This document shows, in pieces, positions 35,293 through 48,257 of a stretch of 64,000 bases of DNA. Positions within the stretch are counted from its first letter, which is position 1; every line of letters begins with the position of its first letter. The stretch covers positions 89,133,172 to 89,197,171 of the forward strand of contig CM060180.1 in NCBI GenBank assembly GCA_030549775.1. The letters are read 5' to 3'. Origin of the DNA: Tamarix chinensis (Eukaryota; Streptophyta; Magnoliopsida; Caryophyllales; Tamaricaceae). Below the pieces are notes generated by a model. The model was not told the DNA's origin. It saw only the letters and a program-made list of their open reading frames with translations, and did no database searches. The translations under genes and the position numbers were made by a program.

Positions 35293-35964
35293 TTATAGAT
35301 CACGGCTGTAGCTACCATTCTCTATAGACCAGCTTTTCCCTATCTTCATTTGGTGTGCTTGATAAGCCACGCTAATAAATGCTGTGCTCCAATGACACCA
35401 TCTGAGCCAATTCAGCATTTTTCTCCAGCACTCAGTTGTTGTTGGGCATTGTACCATGACATGATCTAGAGATTCAACTACAGTGCCACAAGTATCACAG
35501 CCTCCCGACCTAATAACATTCCACCTATATAGCTTTTCTTTTGTAAGCAAGGCTTGTCTGCAGGTGAGCCAGCTGATGAACTTGTGCCTTGGTGACCCCT
35601 CCTGCTTCCACACTAGGTAATACCAGTCCACATGCTGCCCTCGTGGTCTAATCCTGGCATACACTTTGCTGATAGAGTACGTACCATGCTGTACACAACC
35701 CTCAAATTGTATTAAAGGTCACATTTCAGATCTCAAACTCATCACTTTTTTAAAAATCCTAGAATGATGGACCTTGTATTCATAGGTCCATAGATCCTTG
35801 CCTTTTACATAAAATTCATTCACCCATTTGATCCATAAGTTCTCCTTTTCATGAATCAATTGCCATAGGAACTTTGCAATCGCTGCTTTGTTCCAGTTGT
35901 GAACATCCTTTATCTCCAATCCTCCTTCTCTCTTTGGCAAGCAGACATGTGTCCATGCAACCAA
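35293..35964 (-). pseudogene. LINE ORF2 C-terminus with zinc-binding RVT domain
   Basis: Frame 35664-35293 carries WKQEGSPRHKFISWLTCRQA, LLTKEKLYRWNV and CDTCG..ESLDHVMVQCPTT, the zf-RVT block of plant L1 elements (CX2C...HxxxxC). The preceding frame 35964-35719 has WTHVCLPKREGGLEIKDVHNW and AAIAKFLWQLIHEKENLWIKW, the usual spacer between RT and zf-RVT. A frameshift or stop lies between them. Confidence 0.85.
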
Positions 35965-36138
35965 TGATTTCTTACTTTGTCCCTCTGAGCCTGTCCATAA
36001 TTAAGATCTGCATATAGTCTCCAGCCGGTGAAGCACAGATTTAGGCAATAAAAATAGTTGGGCCCAATAACCCTAGATACCAAACAAGACCGAGTTTATA
36101 AGCTAAACTCTGCCTGTATAGCTGAGAAATCTAGTAGA

Positions 36139-37218
36139 CTAGTGCTTGACTTTTGCTAACAGTTTCTCAACTAGAGAAGAGTAATGTTGAGCATGTAATC
36201 CGGAGGTTTCCAAAGGGACCCCCAAGTATTTAAAAGGAAAAGCTCCTTCCACACAACCAAGCTCTTGGAGAAAGTGAGTCTTCCTTGCGGTTGGAACCCC
36301 TCTAATGTACACTGAGCTCTTTGAAGGATTTATGTTCAGGCCAGATCTTCTACTAAATTCTTCCAAATAAGCTTTAAGTAGAGTTGCAAAATATGGAGTA
36401 GCTTTGGAAAATAGAAGAAGGTCATCCGTAAAGCTCAGCTCTACTAGATTAATTTTCTGACAACCAGGGTGGCCCTCAAACCCCTCTTCCTACCACAAAC
36501 CTCTTAACCTTCTATGCAAATATAACATACCCAGAACAAAGAGATAAGGAGAAAGGGGTTATCCTTGCCTCAAACCTCTCTTACATTGCATAGGCTTGGT
36601 GAGAGACCCATTGATATTGAAAGAGACTCTAACAGAGGATATGCATTGAGTAATGAGATTTATAATCTTCATGGGGAAACTGAACTAAGTTAAAACCTGA
36701 GAAATAAAGCTCCACTCAATGGAGTCATATGCCTTATGTATATCTACCTTCAGTACCATACGAGGAGATATGTTTTTCCTGTTATAATGCTTGATCAACT
36801 CAATAATCAAAAGAACATTATTAGATAAAGTTCTCCCCTTGACAAAAGCTGCCTGGGAGCAATCAATCACCTCATGCAGGATGTTTTTCAATCTGTTGGT
36901 TAATAACTTGGAAAGAATCTTATATACCACATTGCAACAGGCTATGGGACGAAATTCTTTGACTTTGCATGCACCATCTATCTTCGGGATTAGGGTTACA
37001 GAAGTGTTATTGATTTGTCTAAGAAATCTCTCTATTCTCCCAAATTCTTTCACCGATTCTACCATATCTCCTTCAACAATGTCCCAAGCTCTCTTGAAAG
37101 AATGTGTGTTATACCCATCCGGTCTAGGGGCTTTCATATCTCCAATTGAAAACATAGCTCTCTTCACCTCCTGATTTGTAGGTTCAGAAATGAGATGCAA
37201 CCTACTAGCATGTGACAA
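36139..37218 (-). pseudogene. LINE ORF2 reverse transcriptase
   Basis: Minus frame 37218-36685 contains KAPRPDGYNTHSFKRAWDIV, TSVTLIPKIDGACKVKEFRP, IACCNVVYKILSKLLTNRL, SQAAFVKGRTLSNNVLL and LKVDIHKAYDSIEW, the ordered RT blocks of plant L1 LINEs. The catalytic block reads LSFTDDLLLF near 36430 (usually F-A-D-D). Frame 36366-36139 has GLNINPSKSSVYIRGV and FPFKYLGVPLETSGL. Stops occur between. The plus-strand frame 36791-37174 is its antisense shadow. Confidence 0.9.
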
Positions 37219-37254
37219 GGTGCCCCCTCTTTGGCTTACATCAAGATCAATATG

Positions 37255-37608
37255 CTAGGTTTTAATAGATTGGCCCAGAAGCTTTCCATAAAATTTTTTT
37301 ACCTCTACTGTTATCTTATCCTCTCCTAGTAAACATTGGTCTTGATCATCATATAATTTGTTGATTCTATTATGGACTCTTCTGCCTTGAGCTATTGCAT
37401 AAAAATACTTGTTATTTCCATCTCCTAATTTCACATACTGAATGTGTGCCTTTCGCTGAAAGAAATGTTCTTCTTTAGTTGCACGGGAGTGCCAAATGAG
37501 AGAAGCCTCTCTTTCTTCCTTGATTAGATCCTGGTTGAAAGGATCATGCATGAGACTTTTATGGGCTTCTTTCCACTCAGAATGTGCCCTCTTTTCTTTT
37601 TCAGACAC
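37255..37608 (-). pseudogene. LINE ORF2 linker between endonuclease and RT
   Basis: The frame reads EWKEAHKSLMHDPFNQDLIK, FFQRKAHIQYVKLGDGNNKYF and RVHNRINKLYDDQ, the spacer typical of plant LINEs (QK+R..W...GD.NTK+FH...R.R.N.I..L). It ends just before the RT block and is broken from it by stops at about 37220-37255. Confidence 0.85.
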
Positions 37609-38111
37609 ATGCCCCTAGTGACACTTATTTATCTCCTTTAGCCTACCCTTAAGCTCTCTCAACTTGGTTACAATGTTGTACATGGAAGTCCCAAGATAGG
37701 CAGTTCTCCATATCTCCTGGACTAAGGGTAGGAACTCCTCTTTGTTAGCCTAGTAATTATGAAATTTGAAAGGTTTGGGGCCACTAGTATCTTGTTAGTC
37801 CACCTGAAGTAGTAAGGAGCAGTGATCAATGATCACTTGGGCTGCAACCTGCAAGGTGGAAAGAGGGAACTGAGATAACCATTGGATGTTCCCAAAGCCT
37901 ATGTCAAGTGTGCTATAAATCCTAGTCACACTCTCTTGCATGTTTTTCTAGGTATACCTATTGCCAAAAGTTGGTAGCTCATAAAAAGCCACAGTGATGG
38001 ATGCACTGTGTAAATTCATCAACATCATTTTGGACTATATCTCCCCCAAGCTTCTCAGACTCTGAAGCCACAATATTAAAATCCCCAAGAAAGGCCCAAG
38101 GCTGCTGAGTA

Positions 38112-38420
38112 CTACTTTCTAGCTATAGACTCAAGCCATGTCCAAAGGTCTTGACTAAGGCGACCAGTATTGAAGCCATATATGACCGTCAATTCAAAAC
38201 TAATGTTCTTTCTTAAGTCCACAACTCTAGTATAAATGCCTTGAGCCATGCTACTAATGACACAAATGTCAAAAATTGATGCATCCCAAAGTAGCCAAAT
38301 TCTCCCATTTAAATGATGAGAGTAGTTGTGAGTCCAAGCCCATCCCAAGTGTAATCTCTCCATGATAGAATGAGCCTTTCCCTCCTTTACACAAGGTTCC
38401 ACTAACCCCAAGATTTCCAC
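38112..38420 (-). pseudogene. LINE ORF2 endonuclease fragment (APE type)
   Basis: Minus frame with EILGLVEPCVKEGKAH, WAWTHNYSHHLNGRIWLLWD and FELTVIYGFNTGRLSQDLW, matching the N-terminal exonuclease-endonuclease-phosphatase fold of plant LINEs (GR.W..WD and T.VYG.N). Its catalytic C-terminal part continues left in broken frames (38100-37610), where DFNI-like text is frame-shifted. Confidence 0.8.
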
Positions 38421-38944
38421 TCTATGTTGTTTGACATATTATCTAACAACACCGTGTTTGAGGGCTTTGTTTAGCCCTCTTATGTTCCATATAGCTAATT
38501 TCATAGGATATGTAGAGGCAAAACACCTCCACCTCTATCTACATCCCCTGATCTCCTCCCTTTCTCTTGGGCCTCCCTAGCAGTAGATAACTTTGCTAGA
38601 GGACTAGTAGAGCCACTAGGACTTGTTTTATTCTCATATACTTCCCCAGGAGGAAAATCCTTGTCACATGATGGCACTAAGCTATTTCCATCATTTGTTT
38701 TCTCATTTCTAGGTGGGCCTAGAAGATTGGTTTTTTCATTTGAATCTCCTTATCTCACGTCTTTGGCTTGACTTTACTTCTGTTGCTTTGGCACCCACAC
38801 TTTGTTGTCTTCCCGACTTTGGCCCATAGAGTATCTTCTGCATTGACCAGAGTTATGCCGGATAAGATCACAATGGTGACAAAATTTTGGCCGTTATTCG
38901 TATTCCACTCTTTGATTTACTACCTCTCCACTTGGTAAGAGGAT

Positions 38945-39268
38945 TTAAACATGATCAACAAATGGGGTGCTAATATCAATCTCTATTAGGAGACGAGGGT
39001 ATGAAATTCTCCCTCGCACAGTAGTGATTTGGTCCGCACAAACTGGTTTGCCCAGGATACTCCCAATTCTGCTTAGTCTATCATTTGACCAAAAGTGCAG
39101 GGATAATCTGGGTAGAACTACCCATAGAGGCATAACTCTCCACTTAGACTTGTCTATGAAAGTGGAGACTTTTTTCAAGACTATAAGAAGTTCTACGGAG
39201 TTACATTGAGTTGCCAAAAAGCTAGTCACCGAGGCACTTTCTGAGGTAAGTAATGGGAGATTGAACAA
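38945..39268 (-). pseudogene. LINE-associated DUF4283/zinc-knuckle protein fragment (ORF1-like)
   Basis: PLWVVLPRLSLHFWSNDRLS, IGSILGKPVCADQIT and RLLIEIDISTPFVDHV match DUF4283-type ORF1 proteins of plant LINEs. Past the end of the frame (about 38890-38800) the minus strand continues with PKFCHHCDLIRHNSGQCRR, a knuckle-like CX2C..H..C. The protein would bind LINE RNA. Confidence 0.75.
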
Positions 39269-39389
39269 GGTTTCAAAATGAGTTATATTTGGCCTCTAGT
39301 AAGATTCAAATTCTTGGATTGGGATTATTAGTAGGAACTCTCGTTTTAGCAATAGCGTTGAGGACAGCGGTCGCTAAGGGATGTGACTG

Positions 39390-41230
39390 ACTATTAGTTC
39401 ATTTCTTATGTGAAGCATCCCACTAGCGTTAGCCGGCACGCAATTTAAACCCTCTTGTTGTCACTTGTAGTACTGGTAAATAAGGGTATCGTTCTAGCCG
39501 GGGATTGAGAGGGCTCACCTCTAATTAACTATCTTGGAAATAAAACTAAAACTAAAAAATAAAAATCCTAAATAACACAGAATAAATAAATAAGAAAAAT
39601 ACTAATGGGGGTTGTAAAAATAATAATAAAATAATAAAAGGAATAAAATAAAACAAACTAATAAGAATAAAACAATGGGAAACCCGCAGATATGAGAAAC
39701 ATGTTAGGGAAATAAAAATCCACCACTAGATTAGGTCGTAATATAATATTTATTTCTAAGTTATCTTTTAATCGTGAGAATGAGATCGACCAAGTTGCAT
39801 ACCAAAAGCAGGTCCATACACCTTATATTACTTCCCTTAATTAATTAATATGACAAAGCGCCAATATTAACCCTATTAAATACTAGCAGTATAGTAGCAA
39901 TAAGCGGCTCCTATATTTAACTAGATTTAATGCACTAAGTGTAAGAGGAAGGCTGTCAATCTAAGTACCCATACTAGTACAAAAAGCATGTCTAGCTGTA
40001 TTTCCTATCCTTGACCCACATGTATCGAAAAGTTTTACCACTTCAGTTAGAATCACAAAACGATTAGGTGAATTGTTATCTAACCTAGCTGCAATTTATA
40101 CATATAAATTCTAGTATATTTAGATGGCCACCTAGCAGGCAAATAATCCTACATACTGTCACTTATGAGGAACCAGAACAAGGCATGCACCAAATAAACT
40201 ATACTTGACAGAATTATACATATAAACGATAGCAATTAATATAGAGTCAAGAAACAATCTCATGAAACAAAGAAAATAAAATTATAATTCAAATTCTAAT
40301 CCAAGGTTTCAATTCATTCCCTAACAATAAATAATCAGCCAGCCATAATTAAAGAATTAATTATACAGAAATATATATCTAAGATATAAATTAAAAATAA
40401 GAGAAAGAAATAACCGGAATATTTTTGGATAAAAGATCAAGAATTTATTCAGATAAAAATTAATTTTATCTAAAATAAATTCTATCGGTATAAATTTCCT
40501 CTTATTTTTCTTCTCTCTCGGCTTTGATTTCCGTGCAACAATCCTTTTTCTTTTTTTTTTCTTTTTCTCGCCTGACGTGCGGCTGCTGTGGACGACTTGT
40601 GCTGCCGCTGCCTCGAACTCCGTGCGGCGCCTGTCCTTTGCGCGTCGTCCGTGCGTTGGCTGCCTCGCCCCTACTCGCCCGAGCTTATGTGAAGGCTCTG
40701 CCTTCCTTCTGTGGCTTCTGCCTGCTCCTCCTTAATGTCGCACTCCTCGTCTGAGCCTGTGAAGGCTCTGCCTTCTCTCGGCTCTACTGCCCCACTCTCT
40801 TTCTGCGTTCCGTGCCTCCAGTCTTTTTATTCTCAATCCATGTGAGGCAGCTTTTTTGTCCGTGCCATGTCAGCCCTCTTTCATCTTTTTGGTTCGTCGG
40901 CTGACTCTTTCGTGCCCTAGCGGCTCGTTTGGGTCTCTTTGGCTCCTTAGCCTTTGGGCCTTCGGCCTTCGGCCGTTGGTCCAAAGGTCTGGTTTTATTT
41001 TTTTTCTTTTATTAGAAATATAACCTATAAAATAAAATTCAATAAATATTAATAAATAATATTTTATTTATAAATTCACTTAATTGATATCATTTTAGCT
41101 CAAATAATAATATTTATACAATTTTTACCACTTAAGCATAAAACAATAATTATTCCCCTATATTAGATACATAAACTACCAAAAACTAATATTATAAGGG
41201 TATAAAATGTGTCCAAATATGAACTCATCA
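39390..41230 (-). mobile_element. Probable solo LTR of an unrelated retrotransposon
   Basis: The right end, read on the minus strand, starts TGATGAGTTCATATTTGG, an LTR start seen in plant retroelements. Near the left, GGTATCGTTCTAGCCGGGGATTGAG resembles the conserved downstream part of such LTRs (position about 39486). A GC-rich block (40560-40980) contains GTGAAGGCTCTGCCTTC twice (40689, 40757). No coding or paired LTR is seen. The left boundary and TSD were not found. Confidence 0.45.
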
Positions 41231-42400
41231 TGTTCATCACTCTTTTTATCATTTGATTTTCTCCACATTCATTTTTGAACTATCATTATGTTCTCTTTCT
41301 TTTCCAAACTAACTTCACAAACTCTTGTGGTAAGGAACTTCCCCACTATTGGAGATCAGGAAACTTGTAGTAAGAACTCGAATCTTCACTTCATATGAAT
41401 ACTCCTTTAAGACCACCGGCATGGTTAAGATGTCGGTGAGAAAGAAGGGCAGTGGAGGCAAGCACGATGGAATAAGTAACGAACAGCCAGCATAGGCGCG
41501 ATTGAAACATGTCATGCTTAACTCACCACAGGGAAACAAGACTATTATGAGTAATCGTGGGGGGAATCAAAGTGTCATATTTTATCAAATAAGAAATGCG
41601 TTTGATATATGACGTTTTATATAGTTGCATATTCCAATTTTCAGTGGTTGATGCCCTTTATATCTTAAGCAACAAGTGTATCTTGGACACCGTGTAATGC
41701 TGAATTTGAGTTTCTACTTGCAATTGTATCAGTCTCTCTACCATCAATTTGAAGAGTCATACATGGCTTTCATTATAGATTACCAGGATTTTTTTTAGAA
41801 GACTTGCAATGTTAATATATGATTGTATTAACTGTTCTTGTGATTGCAAGATATCTTGTCAATAGATAGTTTATTGGTTGCATATATTCAATCATGCAAT
41901 TGTACACATGTCTCGATTGAGCGTGTACCATACGTACATACCTTGACATCTGTCTATTTCCTGTTCTTAGCATTAGCATTTTGGATCTTCTTTTCTCTTA
42001 AATCCTTTTGCTCGTAAACTAGCAGAATTCTAGAAAGTAAGAACAAGTAATGACACTTGAATTTCACTCAGGTTTGCTTGCATTCATGCTGATAATAAAG
42101 TAGTTGCCCAGCTATGGGAGAGTCTTGATAAGTAATCGGGTATGTCTTGCATTTTCTTAAGAAGCTTCTCAAAGTGTCATTGAAGAACTTGAAAAAGACT
42201 TCAAGCAACATATGGAATTCCTTCTTGACTATTGTCAAGCTTGCATCAAGTGATCTTCTTTACTATTGTGACTTTGATTTGTTCTTTTGATTATGGAGGT
42301 CCTCCATGGCTTAATGTTAGACCCCTCATTTTTTGGATTTTCTAGATTACCCATCCTATTTAAAACGATGATAGAAATCTAATTATCTTACGATACCCTT
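41231..42400. other. Unidentified sequence
   Basis: Mixed composition with no RNA or repeat recognised. A minus-strand frame at 41315-41539 (74 codons) has no family I recognise. It could be remains of a host gene or an element. Confidence 0.3.
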
Positions 42401-42850
42401 CTTCTATGAGGATGTCAAGTTACCTAGCAAGTCAATTTCAGACTTATTGACTCCTCTACGCTATAGCACAAAAGAACGAAAACCTGATTTAGAGTCAAAG
42501 GATCCTGGTTTATGATCTCGGTAAAGGGAAGTTCAACGTAAGCAAGGAAGAAAATAAAACGAAGCTTAGACAGCATAAGATCAACAAAAATGGGAGAAGG
42601 GGGAGGCATTCGAGTTCCACTTTTTATAATTAAAAAAAAAGAGCTGCAAAAGTGGCCTCGCCCTCTTTGCCCACACCAAGGGAAGGGGATCTTAAGCTTA
42701 AGAAAGGCGTTAACCAGAAGAGGTAGAGTCGGAAGGACGGGGACCATCGAAGAAGTGCCTCGATGTGCTATAGTCGCTACTTGAACTCCTTTTATACAAT
42801 TATGAACTTTACGGAACTTTCTCGATTCCAAGGCAATTTATCCTTTTAGA
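42400..42850. other. Segment of higher GC, possible organelle-derived DNA
   Basis: Unlike the AT-rich surroundings, this block has balanced composition and phrases such as AGGTAGAGTCGGAAGGACGG that resemble plant mitochondrial spacer DNA. A 135-codon minus-strand frame (42831-42424) covers it but shows no recognisable domain. Weak support. Confidence 0.25.
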
Positions 42851-42859
42851 GCTGACATA

Positions 42860-44520
42860 ACAAACTTTGCATTTTCAGAACGGAAAAATAATCTTTCCAT
42901 CCTCCATTCCAGTCTTCTTGTATTAAATAAATTGATAAATGCCTTCAATATAAGTTAAAGAACCAACAAGATGTTGAATCCAATTCTTATCCATATAAAA
43001 TTCTTAATACCTAAATTAGGAAGAGAAAAAATAAATAAATTAGTAGGGCTACAAGCTAAATATACTTGTTTCCCACTATCCCATCATTAATATAATAACT
43101 CAAGCCTTATAAGTATATGGGCATAGATGTTGGAAGATAAAGGCCAACCTCAAAATAACTCGTCCAACGAAATCACAACTATCAGTTAGATCACACTTAA
43201 AGCCAACCTAAAAAATGATAGAGAAACATTATTATTTATAAAGTGAAAAATTTTCAACTGAAACAAATAAATAAATAAGACTAGAAAAAGAGTAAAAGAA
43301 ATAGGGAAAAAAAAAAGAATCAGAAATTTATTGAAAAATAAAAAAGAATAAGTATATAAAAATAGCAAAAACTACCAAAAGAAAGCAAAGATAGAAAAAG
43401 AACAAAAGGAATGATAAAAAAGGACCAAAAAAATAGTAAAATAAATAGGGAACGAGAATAAAAAATTACTAAAAAAGCATAAAAAATAGGAAAAGTATAT
43501 AAAAATAGAAAAAACCGTCAAAGGAAAACAGAGATAAAAAAAGAAATAAAAAAATATGATGGAGGAAAAAAATTGAAGAAACATAATATAATGTATATAA
43601 AAATAACTAACAAATGAAAAAAATTAAAATAAAATAAAAAAGACCAAATAAATAGTAAAAGAAATAGGGAAAACTTAAATATACTTGTTTCCCACTATCT
43701 CATGCACAATATAATAAATCAAGCCTTACAAGTAAATGAACATAGATGTTGGAAGATAAATGCCTACATCAAAATAACTCATCTAAAAAAATCTCAACTA
43801 TCACATAAATCAAGCTTAAAAGTAAACTAAAAAATGATAAAGAAACATTCTTATTTAAAATATGCTAAACTTTTGGCTGAAATAAATATATAACTATAAC
43901 AAGAAGATAAGAAAATAGTAAAAGAAATAGGGAAAAGAATAAGAAATAAGCTAAAAACAAGTATTAAAAAAATAGAAAAAAAGTATATGACAACATTAAA
44001 AACCATCAAAAGAAAGAAGAGATGGAAAATAAGAAATATAAAAAAAAAGCAGAAAAAATGTAACGAAGAAAAAACTTAACTAAACACAAAATAATAAAAC
44101 ATCTAACAAAGGAGCAGAAAAAATTAAAAAAGAAAAAATAGTATAAAAATTGGAAAAGAATAAAAAAAATATCTAAAAATTAAAAAATAGAAAAGGTGTA
44201 TAAAAAACAGCAAAAACTATCAAAAGAAAGCAAAGATAGAAAAAGAAACAAATATTACGAAGAAAAAAAATTATACAAAAAAAAATATAATATATAAAAA
44301 CATCTAACAAAAGAGAAAAAATAAATAAAATAAACTAGAAAATAGTAAAAGAATTAGGGAAAAGGATAAAAAAATTAGACAAAAAAAGAATAAAAAATAA
44401 AAAAGGTATATAAAAATAGAAAAAATCTATAAGAAGAAAGAAAAGATAGAAAAAGAAGAAATACAAAAAAAAGGAAAAAATGATAGGGATGTAAGAAAAA
44501 CATTGAACAAACAAAATATA
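42860..44520. repeat. A-rich degenerate tandem repeat array
   Basis: A 250-bp block with TTGTTTCCCACTATC..CATAGATGTTGGAAGATAAA occurs at about 43065 and 43684. The phrase GTATATAAAAATAGCAAAAACTA..AAAGAAAGCAAAGATAGAAAAAG recurs near 43352, 43494, 43982, 44193 and 44405, at spacings of about 142, 488, 211 and 212. Between them are runs of AGTAAAAGAAATAGGGAAA. No coding. Confidence 0.75.
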
Positions 44521-47500
44521 TAGTGGAGTTGAATTTCCATTCTCCTTCTCTAGAAGAAGTTTAATTTATACTACCTAGACGTCACCCCTAAATGTCCATT
44601 ATAATTTGTTAGGGAATTAGAACAACCTCTTCTTCCAATTTTAGTTTATAAGGTAGGCTTTGAAGGAAACTAAGGACTACTTGGGAATTAGAAGGGGATT
44701 TACAATAATCTCTAGTGCACGGAGAGTAATTAGGAAGTGCAAGAGGATGAAAAAACATAATACACAACAAAAGAAAAAATTGTTGGTTTTGTAGCATCTA
44801 TATACCACATATGGATGGCTAGGATGATGTCTTTGGGGTTGGCATGAAGATTAAAATGAGTGTGTGTATATTCTTAACTAGCATACACACCAATCTTGCC
44901 AGTAGATTCATAACAAACCAATGACAACACAAGGGGTTTTAGGTTTCTCTTCTTGCAATTTTAACCACTATTTTGTACTTTTTTTATAAAGAGGGGTTAT
45001 AATATTTTCTTGGTGTGTAAATAGTTGTTGTATAATGAGAATGCATAGAGGGGATGTTGCAACTATAGCTGGAATTTCTAATTTTTATGGCTTTTTTAAG
45101 TGTAGCTATAGTTGGAACTTTTGATTTACACACATGAATTTATTAATTTAAAATAATATATGAGTTACTTGACTTTCATAAAACCTTATCCAAATATATA
45201 CTTGTATTATATGATTTAAAGGAGAGAAAAAAAAACTATAAATTAGGGGTAGTAGGACAAAGATAACTTTTTTGAGTGTTTTCATTATATATCAAATAAC
45301 ATTCTAGATGTTATCAAAGCATTCATGAAGACAAACATGGACATTGGAACTACTTCAATTTCCCATAACATTGAGTTTACACACATAAAAGGTCTACAAT
45401 TTGGGAGGAGCACTATTGTTTGCTATTAGATTTGTAATATAAAGGTAAAACTAGAATGTTAGTAATGCTTTTAATAAGCTTTCTTGATAAATAGAGCCTC
45501 TTAGTTGGTCTTTGTATTTCTTTGTTGAAATTTGATACTCGGTGACTATTGGATCATAGATTAGACAATTGGATCCCTGGTAGTGTTATTTGGTTAAACT
45601 TATGTTGGAAAGAATTTTAAAGTTTACTAATAAATTAATTAAAATTTATTCCACCCCTCTCTCTTGATATATATATTTATATATAGTATTCCATTATAAA
45701 TCATCCCACTTTGGGTTATTGGATTTGTCATCCACATTCCTAGTTTTTTCTCGTCTCATTTTTTCAGTGAATTTAATTATAAAATAAGGTTATTTAGTGA
45801 ATTTGACTCTAAAGTATTAGAGGCACAACAACCACAACCTTGCAAGTTTTCTTTTCATGTAATGACCATAAAAAATAACCCCCTCTTTCCTTAATATCTC
45901 TTTCATTAATGGAAAAACCTACGAAATTTTACTCCAAGTTCTTTGCTATAGGGACATATGAGCTCCAAATATTTGATTAAGAAGCATCTTTTAGAATTCA
46001 TATCTATAACACCCTATAAATAAATCTTTGAACAATTAGAGCAAGACCTATTAGTATTTTTTATATTGCTTCTCTTTATGGCTATTTAGAGCATGTATTA
46101 TTCAAATAAATACACCATAAAAAATGGAAGAGAAGGGGAGGGTAGACAATGAAATGAAAAGGGACAATAAGAATATCTAGCACTCTCCTCATGTGATTTT
46201 ATATCTAATAAAATACTACTTAAAATTATATAAAATTCATATTTATTTAAAAAAATAATGTATCAATTCCATTTTTATTAGGGTTTGGAGGATTAGGATG
46301 TAAATGACAACTCTATGTATGAGATAATGAGCTACCACCTACAAGTGTAATAATACACCTAAATATTAAGTCTATGATTTGACTCAATGCTCACCACAAA
46401 CAAAGTGCACACAAAAATACTATTAAGGCCTTGGTAAAAAGAAAGAACAATCTATAGATAATTCCATTCGATATAAAGAAATCGCTATTTCAAATGGGCA
46501 TGCTCTTTAAAATGCAAATATATGAAGTCTTTTCATCCACTAAGCCACAGGGGATCATTAATTCTTTTCTCACTTCTACTTCAAATGGCTGACTTACCAA
46601 CTTACATATCATTATGCCATTTTTTATTATTACGGTGATTAGTACTTGACGATTGCTGATTGCAAATAATTTTTGTGTATACTTTTTATAAAGCAAGAAC
46701 CATTACATACATATAAACTAGTGAATGACTCGTATAAATATACCCATATAGATTGACCCAACAATTAGCCAACATTTATGGATTTTTGCTAATGAAAGAT
46801 CATATTATATACTAGATCCTTCAAATAAAATTCTAATCAATGGCTATAATAGAAATTACAAGCTCAACCATCTAATATATCCACTATCAAACTCAAATCC
46901 ATTCTAAAGATTGAATTAGGGTGTGATTATACAAGAGAAAACTTTCACCCATAATTTTATAATTAAAATCAATTGGTAAATTAGAATTAACCAATCAAAA
47001 TCAATGCAACAATCCATAATTCATCAAAATAAAAGGATTAAATAACTAATTGATGAAACGAATAACATAATTAGGTTAATGCAAGATCATACCTATGTTT
47101 TTGAAGATATCACCCTTGAAACCACGAGAATAGTTAAGTGATGAAATATTTAGGCATCATCATCAAATCGGCAAAGGATTAAAGGTATATTTTGAAAAAA
47201 AAAATCGAGGGAGAAAGCAGTTGAAGAATAGATGAGTGAGAGTGAGGATGAGGTTGGTGCAAAACAACGAAAGAACTAATGCTAGTACATGAGCTGTGTG
47301 TTTTTTATTTTTATTTTATTTGTTTTTCATGTATTCAACATCATAGTTAACACCTTAATGGTGTGAAAAAGAGAAAATTTTTAAAAAGAATAAGAGAGAT
47401 TAGTTATAAAAATTAAAATTAGATCTATATGAAAAAAGAAAATTAATATGTTTTTCCACCCTTCTAAAGTGTGCATATTTACCTTTTTGGTTCACTCTAT

Positions 47501-47598
47501 TTCAATGGATGAAAAAAAAAAGTGTTGATACTTACCTTTTTTTTACCTTTTTTTAAAATATAGAAAGAAAAGTGTGGTTATCTTCCTTATGGGAGATA
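44521..47598. other. AT-rich sequence, no gene recognised
   Basis: Longest frames are below 70 codons and none resembles a known family. Short poly-A/T tracts only. No repeat structure noticed. It runs up to the TSD of solo LTR B. Confidence 0.5.
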
Positions 47599-47603
47599 GG
47601 TAG
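47599..47603. repeat. Target-site duplication GGTAG (left of LTR B)
   Basis: GGTAG at 47599-47603 and again at 52374-52378, directly outside the TG..CA ends. Confidence 0.85.
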
Positions 47604-48257
47604 TGTAACACCCCAAAATTCACTACTTTTTTTTTTAAAGCGGAAGCAATTAAAATAGAAATACTTAAAACCTGTGAATTCTGGGGATGTTACCGCCACA
47701 CTTAGTACCAGACCGGTTCTCTCCGACCGTTCCAGTACCAAGTGCTAAGGCTAAAGAAAAGATTTACGTTAAATTCAAATTAACAATTCATAAAAGAATT
47801 CGAAAGATCATACAACAAAATCAGAGTACGCATAAACGTTTATTAATACTTGTAACTTCCAAATAGAAATACATTTAAACAAGATAAAACCCGATGGGTC
47901 AAATTTCGGATTGCCTACTCACTCAAGTCAGGCCTGCCACCCCAAAACAGTCTCTGATCTTAAACCTGCAAAAGATGTCTGCTCCCCACCATCAGTGGAT
48001 CATCACAGGACCCATCAACCAAGGTAGTATCAGTACGGGTCCAGTACTGAGTAAGGTGACTTGATCACTAAGGCCAACACATAAATACATAAATCATGCA
48101 GGACGTAAAAGAGCATATTCATAAATGCATATGATCAACCGGGTAAAAGTACGTACAAAGGCCCATGAATAATTTGGATTAATCACTTAATTAATCTCTT
48201 ATCAGAATCCGATTCACACCATACTTTTTATCAAATCCATGCAAGTACGGAAGCCCC

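Larger units (their letters stand above)
35049..39290 (-). mobile_element. L1-type LINE, decayed
   Basis: A minus-strand non-LTR element with ORF1-like domain (39268-38945), endonuclease (38420-38112), RT (about 37218-36400) and C-terminal zf-RVT (35664-35293). The 3' end is TTAATAAAAGC-like sequence, then TTAATTAC and an A7 run (T7 on the plus strand, 35049-35055). It lies against the 5' side of the CACTA transposase. The 5' end and TSD were not found. Confidence 0.85.

Noticed and set aside
36791..37174. 127-codon plus-strand ORF
   Set aside because: Exact antisense of the LINE reverse transcriptase blocks.
44609..44797. Hydrophobic 62-codon minus-strand ORF, possible secreted peptide
   Set aside because: Isolated, AT-rich surroundings, no promoter, splice or family evidence.
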